Assembly: GCA_034428935.1 (NCBI GenBank)
Contig: DAOUHB010000213.1
Location: 1 to 7,803 of the forward strand
DNA from: JAAYZQ01 sp034428935
Lineage (GTDB): Bacteria > Chloroflexota > Anaerolineae > JAAYZQ01
Direction: 5' to 3'
Length of the DNA: 7,803 nucleotides
Made by a program: the position numbers and the translations under genes. The first letter of the stretch is position 1, and each line of letters opens with the position of its first letter. The notes under the pieces were generated by a model that was given only the letters and a program-made list of their open reading frames with translations, was not told the DNA's origin and ran no database searches. Shown in pieces: positions 1-6,281 of the stretch.

Positions 1-45
1 CACCTTGACCTGGTCATCTGTGAACCGCTTGTGCAGCTGTGTCAT
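1..45 (-). CDS. Transposase-like protein, N-terminal 15 codons only (runs off the left edge)
   Basis: Read on the minus strand, the frame opens MTQLHKRFTDDQVKV and continues beyond base 1. A strong Shine-Dalgarno (GAGGAGGG) lies 5 nt before the ATG at 45-43, so I prefer this start over the in-frame ATG at 60-58, which overlaps the ribosome site itself. The phrase 'KRFTDDQVK' resembles the start of helix-turn-helix regions in DDE/rve-type transposases, from memory of such families. With only 15 residues visible this is a family-level guess, supported mainly by the repeat array directly upstream, which looks like an IS end. No catalytic residue can be seen. Alternatively it could be another small DNA-binding protein. 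Confidence 0.45.
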   Translation of the reverse strand, partial: MTQLHKRFTDDQVKV

Positions 46-95
46 TTCGTCCCTCCTCATCTCGAGATCGACCTGCTGGGACTCTACCACAATCG

Positions 96-151
96 GTTCA
101 CTTTTCAACTGGAAAGAGTTCACTTTTCAGCCTTAAATGGTTCACCTTTCA
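96..151. repeat. Three 12-bp direct repeats with exact 22-bp period (iterons at the IS end)
   Basis: The motif GTTCACTTTTCA occurs at 96-107 and 118-129, with a one-base variant GTTCACCTTTCA at 140-151. The start-to-start distance is 22 bp both times, about two helical turns, so the three copies lie on the same face of the DNA. A further partial copy (CTTTCAAC) follows the third. The 10-bp spacers differ from each other, so the repeat is conserved at the motif level. Such arrays are known at the ends of several IS families as transposase-binding sites. They lie between the transposase start and the presumed outer end of the element. Confidence 0.75.
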
Positions 152-180
152 ACTTTCAACCACAGATAGCGGCAGAATCC

Positions 181-209
181 TTGACAATCGCGATGCTTCG
201 TGATAGAAT
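181..209 (+). promoter_or_regulatory. Sigma-70-type promoter, near consensus
   Basis: A perfect -35 box TTGACA (181-186) is followed after exactly 17 bp by TAGAAT (204-209), five of six bases of the -10 consensus, preceded by GTGA. Transcription should begin near 216. The promoter points toward the small leader ORF, the terminator at 369-409 and, beyond it, the protease gene. It lies just outside the presumed IS end and on the strand opposite to the transposase gene, so it appears to belong to the host region. Its -10 region (GTGATAGAAT) closely resembles the one proposed ahead of the penicillin-binding protein gene (GTGATACAAT). Confidence 0.7.
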
Positions 210-291
210 ACAAAAGTAAACTAGTCGCAATGCCATTGGCGTGTGAAGAAGGCGTGATGTGGTCACCCAATATCGAGAAACGGAGTTCTTT

Positions 292-378
292 ATGATGGTG
301 CATGGCAGCGAACCAGTCCTTCGCCGCACAGATCTTTTTCTGATAACATCTGTAAAATTGCTCTCACGGATCCCGTAG
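292..378 (+). CDS. Possible 28-residue leader peptide
   Basis: The frame begins with ATG ATG and ends with TAG at 376-378. A GGAG core (282-285) lies 6 nt before the first ATG, a well-placed ribosome-binding site. The peptide begins MMVHGSEPVLRRTDLFL and ends LLSRIP. It has a basic and leucine-rich composition, no signal peptide, and no obvious run of one regulatory amino acid. Its stop codon sits in the bulge inside the terminator stem at 369-398, so a ribosome finishing this frame would occupy the terminator. That geometry is known from translated attenuators, but a chance ORF is also possible: codon use (ATA, TCT, GTA, TTG) is less GC-rich than in the neighbouring genes. I know no homologue. 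Confidence 0.3.
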   Translation: MMVHGSEPVLRRTDLFLITSVKLLSRIP

Positions 379-409
379 GCGCGTACGCGCCCGGGGTCTT
401 TTTGTTTTT
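369..409 (+). terminator. Rho-independent terminator with nested palindrome
   Basis: The outer arms GATCCCG (369-375) and CGGGGTC (392-398) pair with one G-U wobble. Inside them lies the perfect palindrome GGCGCGTACGCGCC (378-391), with only a two-base bulge (376-377) between the two helices. The hairpin is followed directly by a double U-tract, CTTTTTGTTTTTC. This is a strong intrinsic terminator for transcription from the promoter at 181-209. Its position 128 bp ahead of the protease start means that read-through, or a second promoter after 410, would be needed to express the protease. Confidence 0.8.
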
Positions 410-536
410 CGGTCTAGCCACAGAGCCACAGATAGAAATATCTCAGCACAGCGGAAGGGGGGTGATATCCGCGTCCAATTGTACTGCTGCCGCAACCGTG
501 TAGTCAATAAAACTGCGAGAAAGGAGTTTGTAAACA
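410..536 (+). promoter_or_regulatory. Upstream region of the protease gene
   Basis: This segment follows the terminator and ends with the ribosome-binding site AAGGAG (521-526), 10 nt before the protease ATG. It contains a tandem octamer CCACAGAG/CCACAGAT (418-433), a small hairpin AGATA-GAAA-TATCT (430-443) and a possible 5-bp stem GCGGA/TCCGC (451-455 with 468-472). A TTGTAC at 479-484 could serve as a -35 box, with TAGTCA (501-506) as a poor -10. I therefore see no convincing promoter here, although one is expected if the terminator is efficient. Confidence 0.35.
418..435. repeat. Short tandem repeat CCACAGAG/CCACAGAT, echoed near the IS end
   Basis: CCACAGAG (418-425) is followed immediately by CCACAGAT (426-433). 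The ten bases CCACAGATAG (426-435) also occur at 160-169, directly at the presumed outer boundary of the insertion sequence. Similar CCACAGAG-type phrases occur in intergenic regions of many environmental bacterial genomes, from memory and without a search. The two copies could be dispersed fragments of such a repeat or a coincidence. No function is assigned. Confidence 0.4.
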
Positions 537-3500
537 ATGAAGTCAAGATTGTGGCGCGCGTTGACGATGGTTCTGGTCCTCGCCTTGCTGCTCCCCCTGA
601 CCGCCGGTGCCGAGCCGTACGCTCCCCAGAGCACCGAGCCGGCGGTCATACCGGCAGGCGGTGTGGGTGCCCGGATGGACCCCATGACCAAGTTGGACGC
701 TGAATTGCGTACGCTGGCCAAGGAGGGCGGCGCCGAGCCGGCGCTGGTCTACATCCTGGCCAGGCCTGGCGTCGATCTCGGCGACGCGGTGGAAGTCGTG
801 GAAACCCGCGCCTTTCCGCCTGACGGCACCCTGGTGGTCGCCAGGGTGCTGCCGGACCGGGTGCTCGACATGGCCGCCAACCCCGACGTGGTGGCAGCCG
901 AGGTGTTTCATGCCATCGAAGCTCCCATTCCCTTGACACCCAGGGAGGGTGTGGAACGGCTGACCCGGGAAAAGGTCCGCGATCTGCGGGCGGAGGTCGA
1001 GCGGGTCAAGGCCGAGGCCTTGGCCGGAGCGACCTCACGGCAGTTGCCGGCGAGCGCTGCCCCTGGGACAATGCTGAGCCCCCAGGACTGGAACGGCGCT
1101 GACCTCATCGGTGCATCCGCCGCCTGGGCCAAGGGCTACACCGGTGCCGGGGTCAACATCGCCATCATCGATTCGGGCGCGGACTTTGGCCACCCGGACC
1201 TGGAGGGCAGGCAAGCTACGTACGAAAGCGGCCCGTATGCCGGCTGGCCCATCGCCCTGGACCCGCGGTCCATGCGCAACTACTACTACAATGGCCTCAC
1301 CTCCAGCGACAACTATAACGATTGGTTCGACTATTCCTGGTACGCCGACGTCTATGGCGTGATCAACTGCGTGCAGGGCACAACGCCTACCTTTGAATTC
1401 AATGAGTATGTGTACAGCATCGACCCGAGTGTCGCTGACCTGAGCAAGAGCGGCACGATCCGGTGGGGGATTCATCCCGACGAGCAGATCGCGGACTTTG
1501 TCTACGATTGGATCCCCTTTATCCTGCTGGATACTGCCGCGCCCGGCGTGTACGACACCGTTATCGCCGACCTGAACTTTGACCTCTGGTTCGACGGTCA
1601 CGACGACGTGGCGAACAAGGCCGATCCGGTGCTGAACCAGGATCTGGGTTCCTACGTCTACACCGATACGGTGGTGATGACCGGCACGGTGTGGTCGGAT
1701 CCGATGATGTTGATGATGGGTTACCCGCCGACGTGGTGGGGCCCGGACTATGTTGCGGGCGACGTCGAGACGGTGCCGGCCGGTTCGTGGATCTGGGCGC
1801 TGGATCACCACTCGCTCGAGGGTGCCACGGACGGTGCCGACGGCATCCCCGAAGTCTCCGGCGGCATGGTCTACTTTATCGCCGACGGCAAGCTCCCCAT
1901 CCCCGGCATGGACTTTCTCTATCCCAGCTTCGGCCTGGCGGGCATGCCGCCCGTTCCCCTGAACGGCACGCTCGTAGCGTTCATGATCGGCTCATACTGG
2001 GCCGGTGGCGGCGACCACGGCACGTTGTGCGCCTCCGCGGCCGTGGCCGGCGGCGTGGCCCAGGGCTACTTTGCCGCTACCGGCGAGTGGGTGCAGTACG
2101 AAGCGGCCGTGAACGACAACTTTCCCCTTCCTCCGAGCGGTGACCCGGCCGACATCATGCCCTGGCTCAAGCCCGCCGGAGAGGGCACGGTGCAGGGAGC
2201 CGCTCCCGGCGCCAAGATCATTGCCATCGGCGACAACTACGAGGTTGTCAACGACATGCAGGGCATGTACGACGCGTACACCTTCCTGGCCTACGGCGTG
2301 GACGGCGTGCCCAACAGCGGCGACGAGTTCGTCGACATCGTCAGCATGTCCTACGGCGACGGCTCCGTGCACAATGACGGCTGGGACTGGGAGTCGAGGC
2401 TGCTGTCGTACTATAACCAAACCTTCCTGCCCAACACCACCTTCCTCGCCTCCAGCGGCAACGGTGGTCCTGGCTTTGGCACGATTAACTCGCCGCAGGG
2501 CAACACGACGGTGAGCGTTGGCGCCAGCACGCAGTACGGCGCGTCCGACGTTTTTGGCGGCGGCCTCACGGCCGAGCAGATCAACGACGGCGAAGTGGTG
2601 CACTTTTCCGGGCGCGGGCCCGATGCCATGGGCCGGCCCGATCCCGACGTAGTGGCCACCGGCGGTTGGGGTGCGGGCAACACGCCGCTGAACCTCGCCC
2701 CCGGCTATGGCGCCACGTCCAGTTGGTTTGTCCAGGACGGCAACAATGCCTGGTACGAGTGGGGCGGCACCAGCCGTGCAGCCCCCGAAGCGGCCGGCGT
2801 GGCCGCCCTGGTGTGCGACGCCTACAACGGCGATGGCACGGGCTGCCCCAGCTTTGAGACCGTGCGCCAGATCCTGATGTCGGGCGCCGACGATCTCAGC
2901 CACGACGTGCTCATGCAGGGCGCGGGCCGGGTGAACGCCGACCGGGCCACCGACGTGGCAGCCGGGCTGGCGGGCATCTATGTCTCGCCCAGCCTGCTGG
3001 CCGCCGGCGACTATGCGGGGACCCACTACGAGTCCTTTGCCAACGTCCTCTACCCCGGCGACACCTGGAGCCAAACCTTTACCGTTTACAACACGGGCGG
3101 GGCCAACACGACGGTCGCCATCGGCGACGAGGTGCTGAAGGAGATGGAGGTGATCACCTACACCCAGGTGGTCTCCCCCTTCCTGGGCACTGAAGGACCG
3201 TACCCCAACACCTACTACTACTCGGCCGACTACCTGGTGGGCGCTGACCCGACGACGGACGTCCACGGCGCGGACCTGGCCATCCTTGTGCCGGACGGCG
3301 CCGACCTGATGCAGGTGGTCATGGTGGCGCCCTTCGAGTTGTTTGACTTTGGTTATCAGGACCCTGACCCCGGCACCATCAGTTATAGCGCTTCCGAGGC
3401 CCATCGCTGGTCGCTGACGATCTTTGACTGGACCGACCGCAATGGCGATGGCAAGCTGTGGGAGGACACTAACAGTGATGGCGTGGTTAGCCTGAGCACC

Positions 3501-5612
3501 GGCGACCTGGTCGACATCGCCGCAAGTGGCGCCGTCACCCAGACCGAGCTCAGCCGCTTTACCTACGCTTACAACGTAGCCAACGTCCAGGAGGCCACGG
3601 TGCGCCTGGGCGACCGGGACGACGTCGACAACATTGTCATCGGCCTGGTGCACAACAAGCCCAACGATGTGCGGCCCGGCTGGGGCCCCGCCGAATACCA
3701 GGCGAACCCCATCGTCGTCAAGGTCATCTTTTACGACAAGGTGGACTGGGCCCTGGTCAGCGAGGGCCCGGCCAGCCTGAGCGTGCCGGCGGGCGGCAGC
3801 GCCACCTTTGACGCCACCTTTGTCATCCCGGCGGACCAGCCGCCCGGCCTCTACGAGGGCGCCATCACCGTGGCCCAGGGCGGCCACACGACGGTCATCC
3901 CCACCACCGTCAACGTGGCCGTGCCGGGCGACGATCTGCTCTTTACCCTGGGCGGCACGCCCGACGCCGGCACGCCATACGACAACGGACGCATGGTCAG
4001 CGGCTACACCTGGTCAAGCGTACTGGAGGAGGGCGACTGGCGCTACTACTACTATGACGCGGCGGCCGGCTTTCAGCAGCAGTTCCTCTACGTCCGCAAC
4101 CGGTGGGGCGATCTGTGCTTGAACATGCCCACGGCCAACGAGACGGTGCTGTGGGGCCCGAATCCCGGCGACCAGTTCTCAATGAAAGAGCCGGCCAAGT
4201 ACGGGCCGTATGGCATGCAGTACGCCGGCGGCACCTGGGACTCCTATGGGCCGCAGACCGACTGGTACAACGCCCGGCGCGGCGACTGGTGGGTAGGGCC
4301 TGACGGCCCTGAGCCCGAGACTCGCTCCTGGGGGAGCCTGTGGGATGGACTTAACCAGGTCCAGTTCCGCAACATCCTGCTCTCCGGCAAGCACGAGTGC
4401 GGCGAGGGCTTTGAGGCCACGGCCGGCGTCTTTGGCGTGGATGCGCCCCAGACCGGCGTCCTGATCAACACCGACCAGGAGTCGGGCACCTTTACCATCG
4501 ACGCCGTGAGCCCGGTGGACGGGCTGGGCGTGGCAGGCTTCCTGTGGGAGGACCAACCTACCTGGTTCCGCAACCAAGACGTGCCCCAGGGCAAGCACGC
4601 CAGCGAGGAGTGGCCTGCAGACCTGTTGGACGGCTGGGTCTATACCTTCGAGGCCGAAAACCTGAACTGGATCGAGGTCGACGCCGAGGGCCCGCAGACG
4701 TCCGATATCGGCCTGTACCTGCTGTTCGACGCCAACGACGACGGCTTGTTTAACCTGTATGACAACTCCGAGGCCGTGGCCAGCTCCTGCTGTGGCTCCG
4801 ATCTGTGGCTCAGCTACGGCGACGACTTTAACAACGGTCCCGCGGTGCGCAATGGTACCTACGCCGTGGTCATGTACGGCAACTGGATCGAGCCCGGCGA
4901 CCAGTTCAACCTGAAGCTGACGCTGTGGGGCGGTGGCCTTACCTTCAACGACACCCCTATAGACCTGTTCGCTATCCTCGACGCCGAGCCCGGCGTGCCG
5001 CTGCAGATACAGGTGGACTGGGAAGTACCCGGGCCGGGCGTGTGGGAAGGTATCATGTACTTTGTCATGCCCTACGAGCAGGGCGGTGGCTGGTACATCA
5101 TGGAACCCGAGATCGTCGTGCCGGTGGTCATCAACAAGGAGGGCGTGCTACCCACCATCCAGAAGGACGTCAGCCAGGAGATCGTGCATTGGGGCGACGA
5201 GGTGGTCTACACGATCACCATCGAAAACCCCGGTGCGGAGACTGCCTGGATGCAGGTCACCGACGTGCTGCCTGAGGGGCTGGAGCTGATCGACGAGTGG
5301 ACCGAGTGGAACGGCATCACCTCCGTCCTTGCCACACAGGCTCCCGAGGCCTTCCAGGATCAGTGCGACATGTGGTACGACGGGTGGATGCGGACAGTGC
5401 ACTACGACTGCTACCTGCCCCTCGAATATGATGGCCAGATCTATACCCAGGACACCATCACCTTCCGCGCCCGCGTCGAGGCCCAGCCTGGTCTTCTGTC
5501 CAACAAGGCCGATCTCAAGGTTTACTATGGCGACGTCTCCAGCGGCTTTTACTCCGACACGGCCGATATCCACGTCCCGTACTCCATCTACCTTCCCCTG
5601 GCTGCCAAGTAA
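537..5612 (+). CDS. Secreted multidomain subtilisin-family (S8) serine protease, pyrolysin/TPP II-like
   Basis: Predicted extracellular endopeptidase of 1691 residues. Residues 1-25 form a Sec signal peptide (MKSRLWR, a hydrophobic core, cleavage after AGA). About 52-128 resembles an I9 inhibitor prodomain, followed by a charged helical linker (137-170). The catalytic domain spans about 180-812: Asp212 in IIDSGAD, His494 in DHGTLCAS, oxyanion Asn642 in SSGNGG, and Ser746 in GGTSRAAPEAAG. The Asp-His spacing is 282 residues against about 32 in subtilisin. The insert holds DLNFDLWFDGHDD (345-357), as in pyrolysin and tripeptidyl-peptidase II relatives. Downstream are calcium-loop-like motifs (967-990 and 1398-1409), an Fn3-like beta module (~1069-1131), beta-rich regions of unknown type, a DUF11-like repeat (~1537-1675) and the tail YSIYLPLAAK. 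AAGGAG lies 10 nt before the ATG. The Met usual after GTS is Arg747. The family call is secure; substrates are unknown. Confidence 0.93.
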   Translation: MKSRLWRALTMVLVLALLLPLTAGAEPYAPQSTEPAVIPAGGVGARMDPMTKLDAELRTLAKEGGAEPALVYILARPGVDLGDAVEVVETRAFPPDGTLVVARVLPDRVLDMAANPDVVAAEVFHAIEAPIPLTPREGVERLTREKVRDLRAEVERVKAEALAGATSRQLPASAAPGTMLSPQDWNGADLIGASAAWAKGYTGAGVNIAIIDSGADFGHPDLEGRQATYESGPYAGWPIALDPRSMRNYYYNGLTSSDNYNDWFDYSWYADVYGVINCVQGTTPTFEFNEYVYSIDPSVADLSKSGTIRWGIHPDEQIADFVYDWIPFILLDTAAPGVYDTVIADLNFDLWFDGHDDVANKADPVLNQDLGSYVYTDTVVMTGTVWSDPMMLMMGYPPTWWGPDYVAGDVETVPAGSWIWALDHHSLEGATDGADGIPEVSGGMVYFIADGKLPIPGMDFLYPSFGLAGMPPVPLNGTLVAFMIGSYWAGGGDHGTLCASAAVAGGVAQGYFAATGEWVQYEAAVNDNFPLPPSGDPADIMPWLKPAGEGTVQGAAPGAKIIAIGDNYEVVNDMQGMYDAYTFLAYGVDGVPNSGDEFVDIVSMSYGDGSVHNDGWDWESRLLSYYNQTFLPNTTFLASSGNGGPGFGTINSPQGNTTVSVGASTQYGASDVFGGGLTAEQINDGEVVHFSGRGPDAMGRPDPDVVATGGWGAGNTPLNLAPGYGATSSWFVQDGNNAWYEWGGTSRAAPEAAGVAALVCDAYNGDGTGCPSFETVRQILMSGADDLSHDVLMQGAGRVNADRATDVAAGLAGIYVSPSLLAAGDYAGTHYESFANVLYPGDTWSQTFTVYNTGGANTTVAIGDEVLKEMEVITYTQVVSPFLGTEGPYPNTYYYSADYLVGADPTTDVHGADLAILVPDGADLMQVVMVAPFELFDFGYQDPDPGTISYSASEAHRWSLTIFDWTDRNGDGKLWEDTNSDGVVSLSTGDLVDIAASGAVTQTELSRFTYAYNVANVQEATVRLGDRDDVDNIVIGLVHNKPNDVRPGWGPAEYQANPIVVKVIFYDKVDWALVSEGPASLSVPAGGSATFDATFVIPADQPPGLYEGAITVAQGGHTTVIPTTVNVAVPGDDLLFTLGGTPDAGTPYDNGRMVSGYTWSSVLEEGDWRYYYYDAAAGFQQQFLYVRNRWGDLCLNMPTANETVLWGPNPGDQFSMKEPAKYGPYGMQYAGGTWDSYGPQTDWYNARRGDWWVGPDGPEPETRSWGSLWDGLNQVQFRNILLSGKHECGEGFEATAGVFGVDAPQTGVLINTDQESGTFTIDAVSPVDGLGVAGFLWEDQPTWFRNQDVPQGKHASEEWPADLLDGWVYTFEAENLNWIEVDAEGPQTSDIGLYLLFDANDDGLFNLYDNSEAVASSCCGSDLWLSYGDDFNNGPAVRNGTYAVVMYGNWIEPGDQFNLKLTLWGGGLTFNDTPIDLFAILDAEPGVPLQIQVDWEVPGPGVWEGIMYFVMPYEQGGGWYIMEPEIVVPVVINKEGVLPTIQKDVSQEIVHWGDEVVYTITIENPGAETAWMQVTDVLPEGLELIDEWTEWNGITSVLATQAPEAFQDQCDMWYDGWMRTVHYDCYLPLEYDGQIYTQDTITFRARVEAQPGLLSNKADLKVYYGDVSSGFYSDTADIHVPYSIYLPLAAK

Positions 5613-5641
5613 CCTGAAGTCCAGCGGGATCGCTTAAGGCA

Positions 5642-5671
5642 AGGGGCCACCGGAATTGTCCGGTGGCCCCT
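5642..5671. terminator. Hairpin terminator between convergent genes
   Basis: AGGGGCCACCGG (5642-5653) and CCGGTGGCCCCT (5660-5671) form a perfect 12-bp stem with a 6-nt AATTGT loop. It lies 29 bp after the protease stop and 25 bp after the end of the convergent lipoprotein gene, so it can serve both strands. Neither side carries a long U-tract (only CTCTGCT on the plus strand and TTGCCTT on the minus strand). Termination may therefore be modest, or the stem may protect 3' ends of both mRNAs. Confidence 0.75.
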
Positions 5672-5696
5672 CTGCTATAACCGGCCTCACCGGGTG

Positions 5697-6281
5697 CTAT
5701 TCAGCCCGGTCGGGACAGAAGACCAGCCAGGTCGCTCTGACCTCGTACTCGTACTGCCGGCCCTGGGCGGCCAGGATAAGGCGATAGCCGGCCAGGGAGG
5801 TAGGCCCCGGCTCGTCTGGATAGGCCCGGTCTGGCTCTTTCAGCGGTGCCGGCTGGGTGGGCTCTTCTACGCGGACCAGCTCCACCTCGTCCGGAGGCAC
5901 ACCCAACCAGTCAGCGAGGTGACTGCGCGCACTCTCCACAACCTCGTCGCGTGTCAGGGCGGGCGCCAGGGCGATGCGCTGGCAGCCGGCTCGTGTGGCC
6001 CGCGGCAGCGGCATTGGCGTCCGCACAGCCGGCGGCGCGGCCCGGGATGGGCGTGCCGTGCTTGCCCTGGTCGCCAGCGCCGTGGCTGTTCCTCGGATAG
6101 GCAGGGCCGTTTCCTGCGCCGCCGTCGCAGGCACGGTTTGCTCCCTCTCAACCAGGACCGAGGCCATCGGCAGTGGCGAGCGTGCCGCCTCTTCCGGCTG
6201 TTGGCAGCCGGCCAGCAGGGCCGTGCATAGGATGATCAGGGCGGCCCAATAGAATAGCGCTCGATTGATCCTAACGAGCAT
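5697..6281 (-). CDS. Lipoprotein of unknown function (194 aa)
   Basis: The protein begins with a lipoprotein signal peptide: basic residues R4 and R7, a hydrophobic stretch (9-24) and the lipobox LLAGC with lipidated Cys26 followed by Gln, so it should sit on the outer face of the membrane. Residues 27-98 are a low-complexity Ala/Thr/Pro/Arg linker. The C-terminal 100 residues form a small domain: a helix (TRDEVVESARSHLADWLGV), a strand (DEVELVRVEE), a short Pro-rich loop and a strand pair (GYRLILAAQGRQYEYEV). Cys100 and Cys189 flank this domain and could form a disulfide. The helix-strand-strand pattern recalls small repeats in Chloroflexota lipoproteins, which usually carry a W-P-D-x-S-L-G-C-P segment in the middle; that segment is absent here. 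A purine-rich GAGGAGAGGTGG precedes the ATG. No promoter was recognised. No enzymatic motif is seen. Confidence 0.8.
   Translation of the reverse strand: MLVRINRALFYWAALIILCTALLAGCQQPEEAARSPLPMASVLVEREQTVPATAAQETALPIRGTATALATRASTARPSRAAPPAVRTPMPLPRATRAGCQRIALAPALTRDEVVESARSHLADWLGVPPDEVELVRVEEPTQPAPLKEPDRAYPDEPGPTSLAGYRLILAAQGRQYEYEVRATWLVFCPDRAE

Larger units (their letters stand above)
1..160 (-). mobile_element. Terminal part of an insertion sequence (5' end of transposase plus IS end)
   Basis: This stretch combines the start of a transposase-like reading frame on the minus strand with an outer non-coding end of about 115 bp that carries three regularly spaced direct repeats. That arrangement is typical of insertion-sequence termini with multiple transposase-binding sites. 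The rest of the element lies left of the window. The outer boundary is uncertain: the repeats end near 151-160, and a terminus at an ACA trinucleotide (162-164), giving TGT at the element's 5' end, would also be possible. Neither a target-site duplication nor the partner inverted repeat can be seen, because the other end is outside the window. I cannot assign the IS family with confidence. Confidence 0.55.
216..409 (+). promoter_or_regulatory. Candidate leader RNA or small RNA between promoter and terminator
   Basis: A near-consensus promoter upstream and an intrinsic terminator downstream delimit a predicted transcript of about 190 nt. Visible local foldings include GTGA/TCAC around 254-266, GCGAA (308-312) pairing with TTCGC (320-324) across a 7-nt loop, and ACAGAT (328-333) pairing with ATCTGT (348-353), followed by the terminator stem. 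The RNA contains a possible 28-codon ORF. It does not match any riboswitch or housekeeping RNA consensus that I recognise (no 6S, SRP, tmRNA or c-di-GMP aptamer signature). It may be a stand-alone small RNA or the attenuated leader of the protease transcript. Functional status is inference. Confidence 0.4.

Noticed and set aside
31..219. 62-residue plus-strand frame across the IS end
   Set aside because: It reads through the transposase-binding repeats and the promoter, and lacks a ribosome-binding site and any domain.
216..409. 6S RNA, SRP RNA or a known riboswitch in the promoter-terminator interval
   Set aside because: I could not find the long two-armed helix of 6S, the conserved GGAA/AGCAG core of SRP RNA, or any aptamer core sequence.
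462..503. 13-codon GTG-started ORF after a GGAAGGGG run ahead of the protease
   Set aside because: It is very short, has no conserved context, and its putative ribosome site is too close to the GTG to be convincing.
1035..1811. 258-residue minus-strand frame opposite the protease catalytic domain
   Set aside because: It is an antisense shadow with no start signal and no domain, and it lies opposite the conserved DSG motif region.
1992..3887. 631-residue open frame on the minus strand inside the protease gene
   Set aside because: It is fully antisense to the protease, has no plausible ribosome site and no recognisable domain. In GC-rich genes with C/G third positions, the antisense frame is often stop-free.
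5694..6230. 178-residue plus-strand frame overlapping the lipoprotein gene
   Set aside because: The minus strand has a signal peptide, a lipobox, a ribosome-binding site and a structured C-terminal domain; the plus-strand frame is Gly/Arg-rich with none of these.
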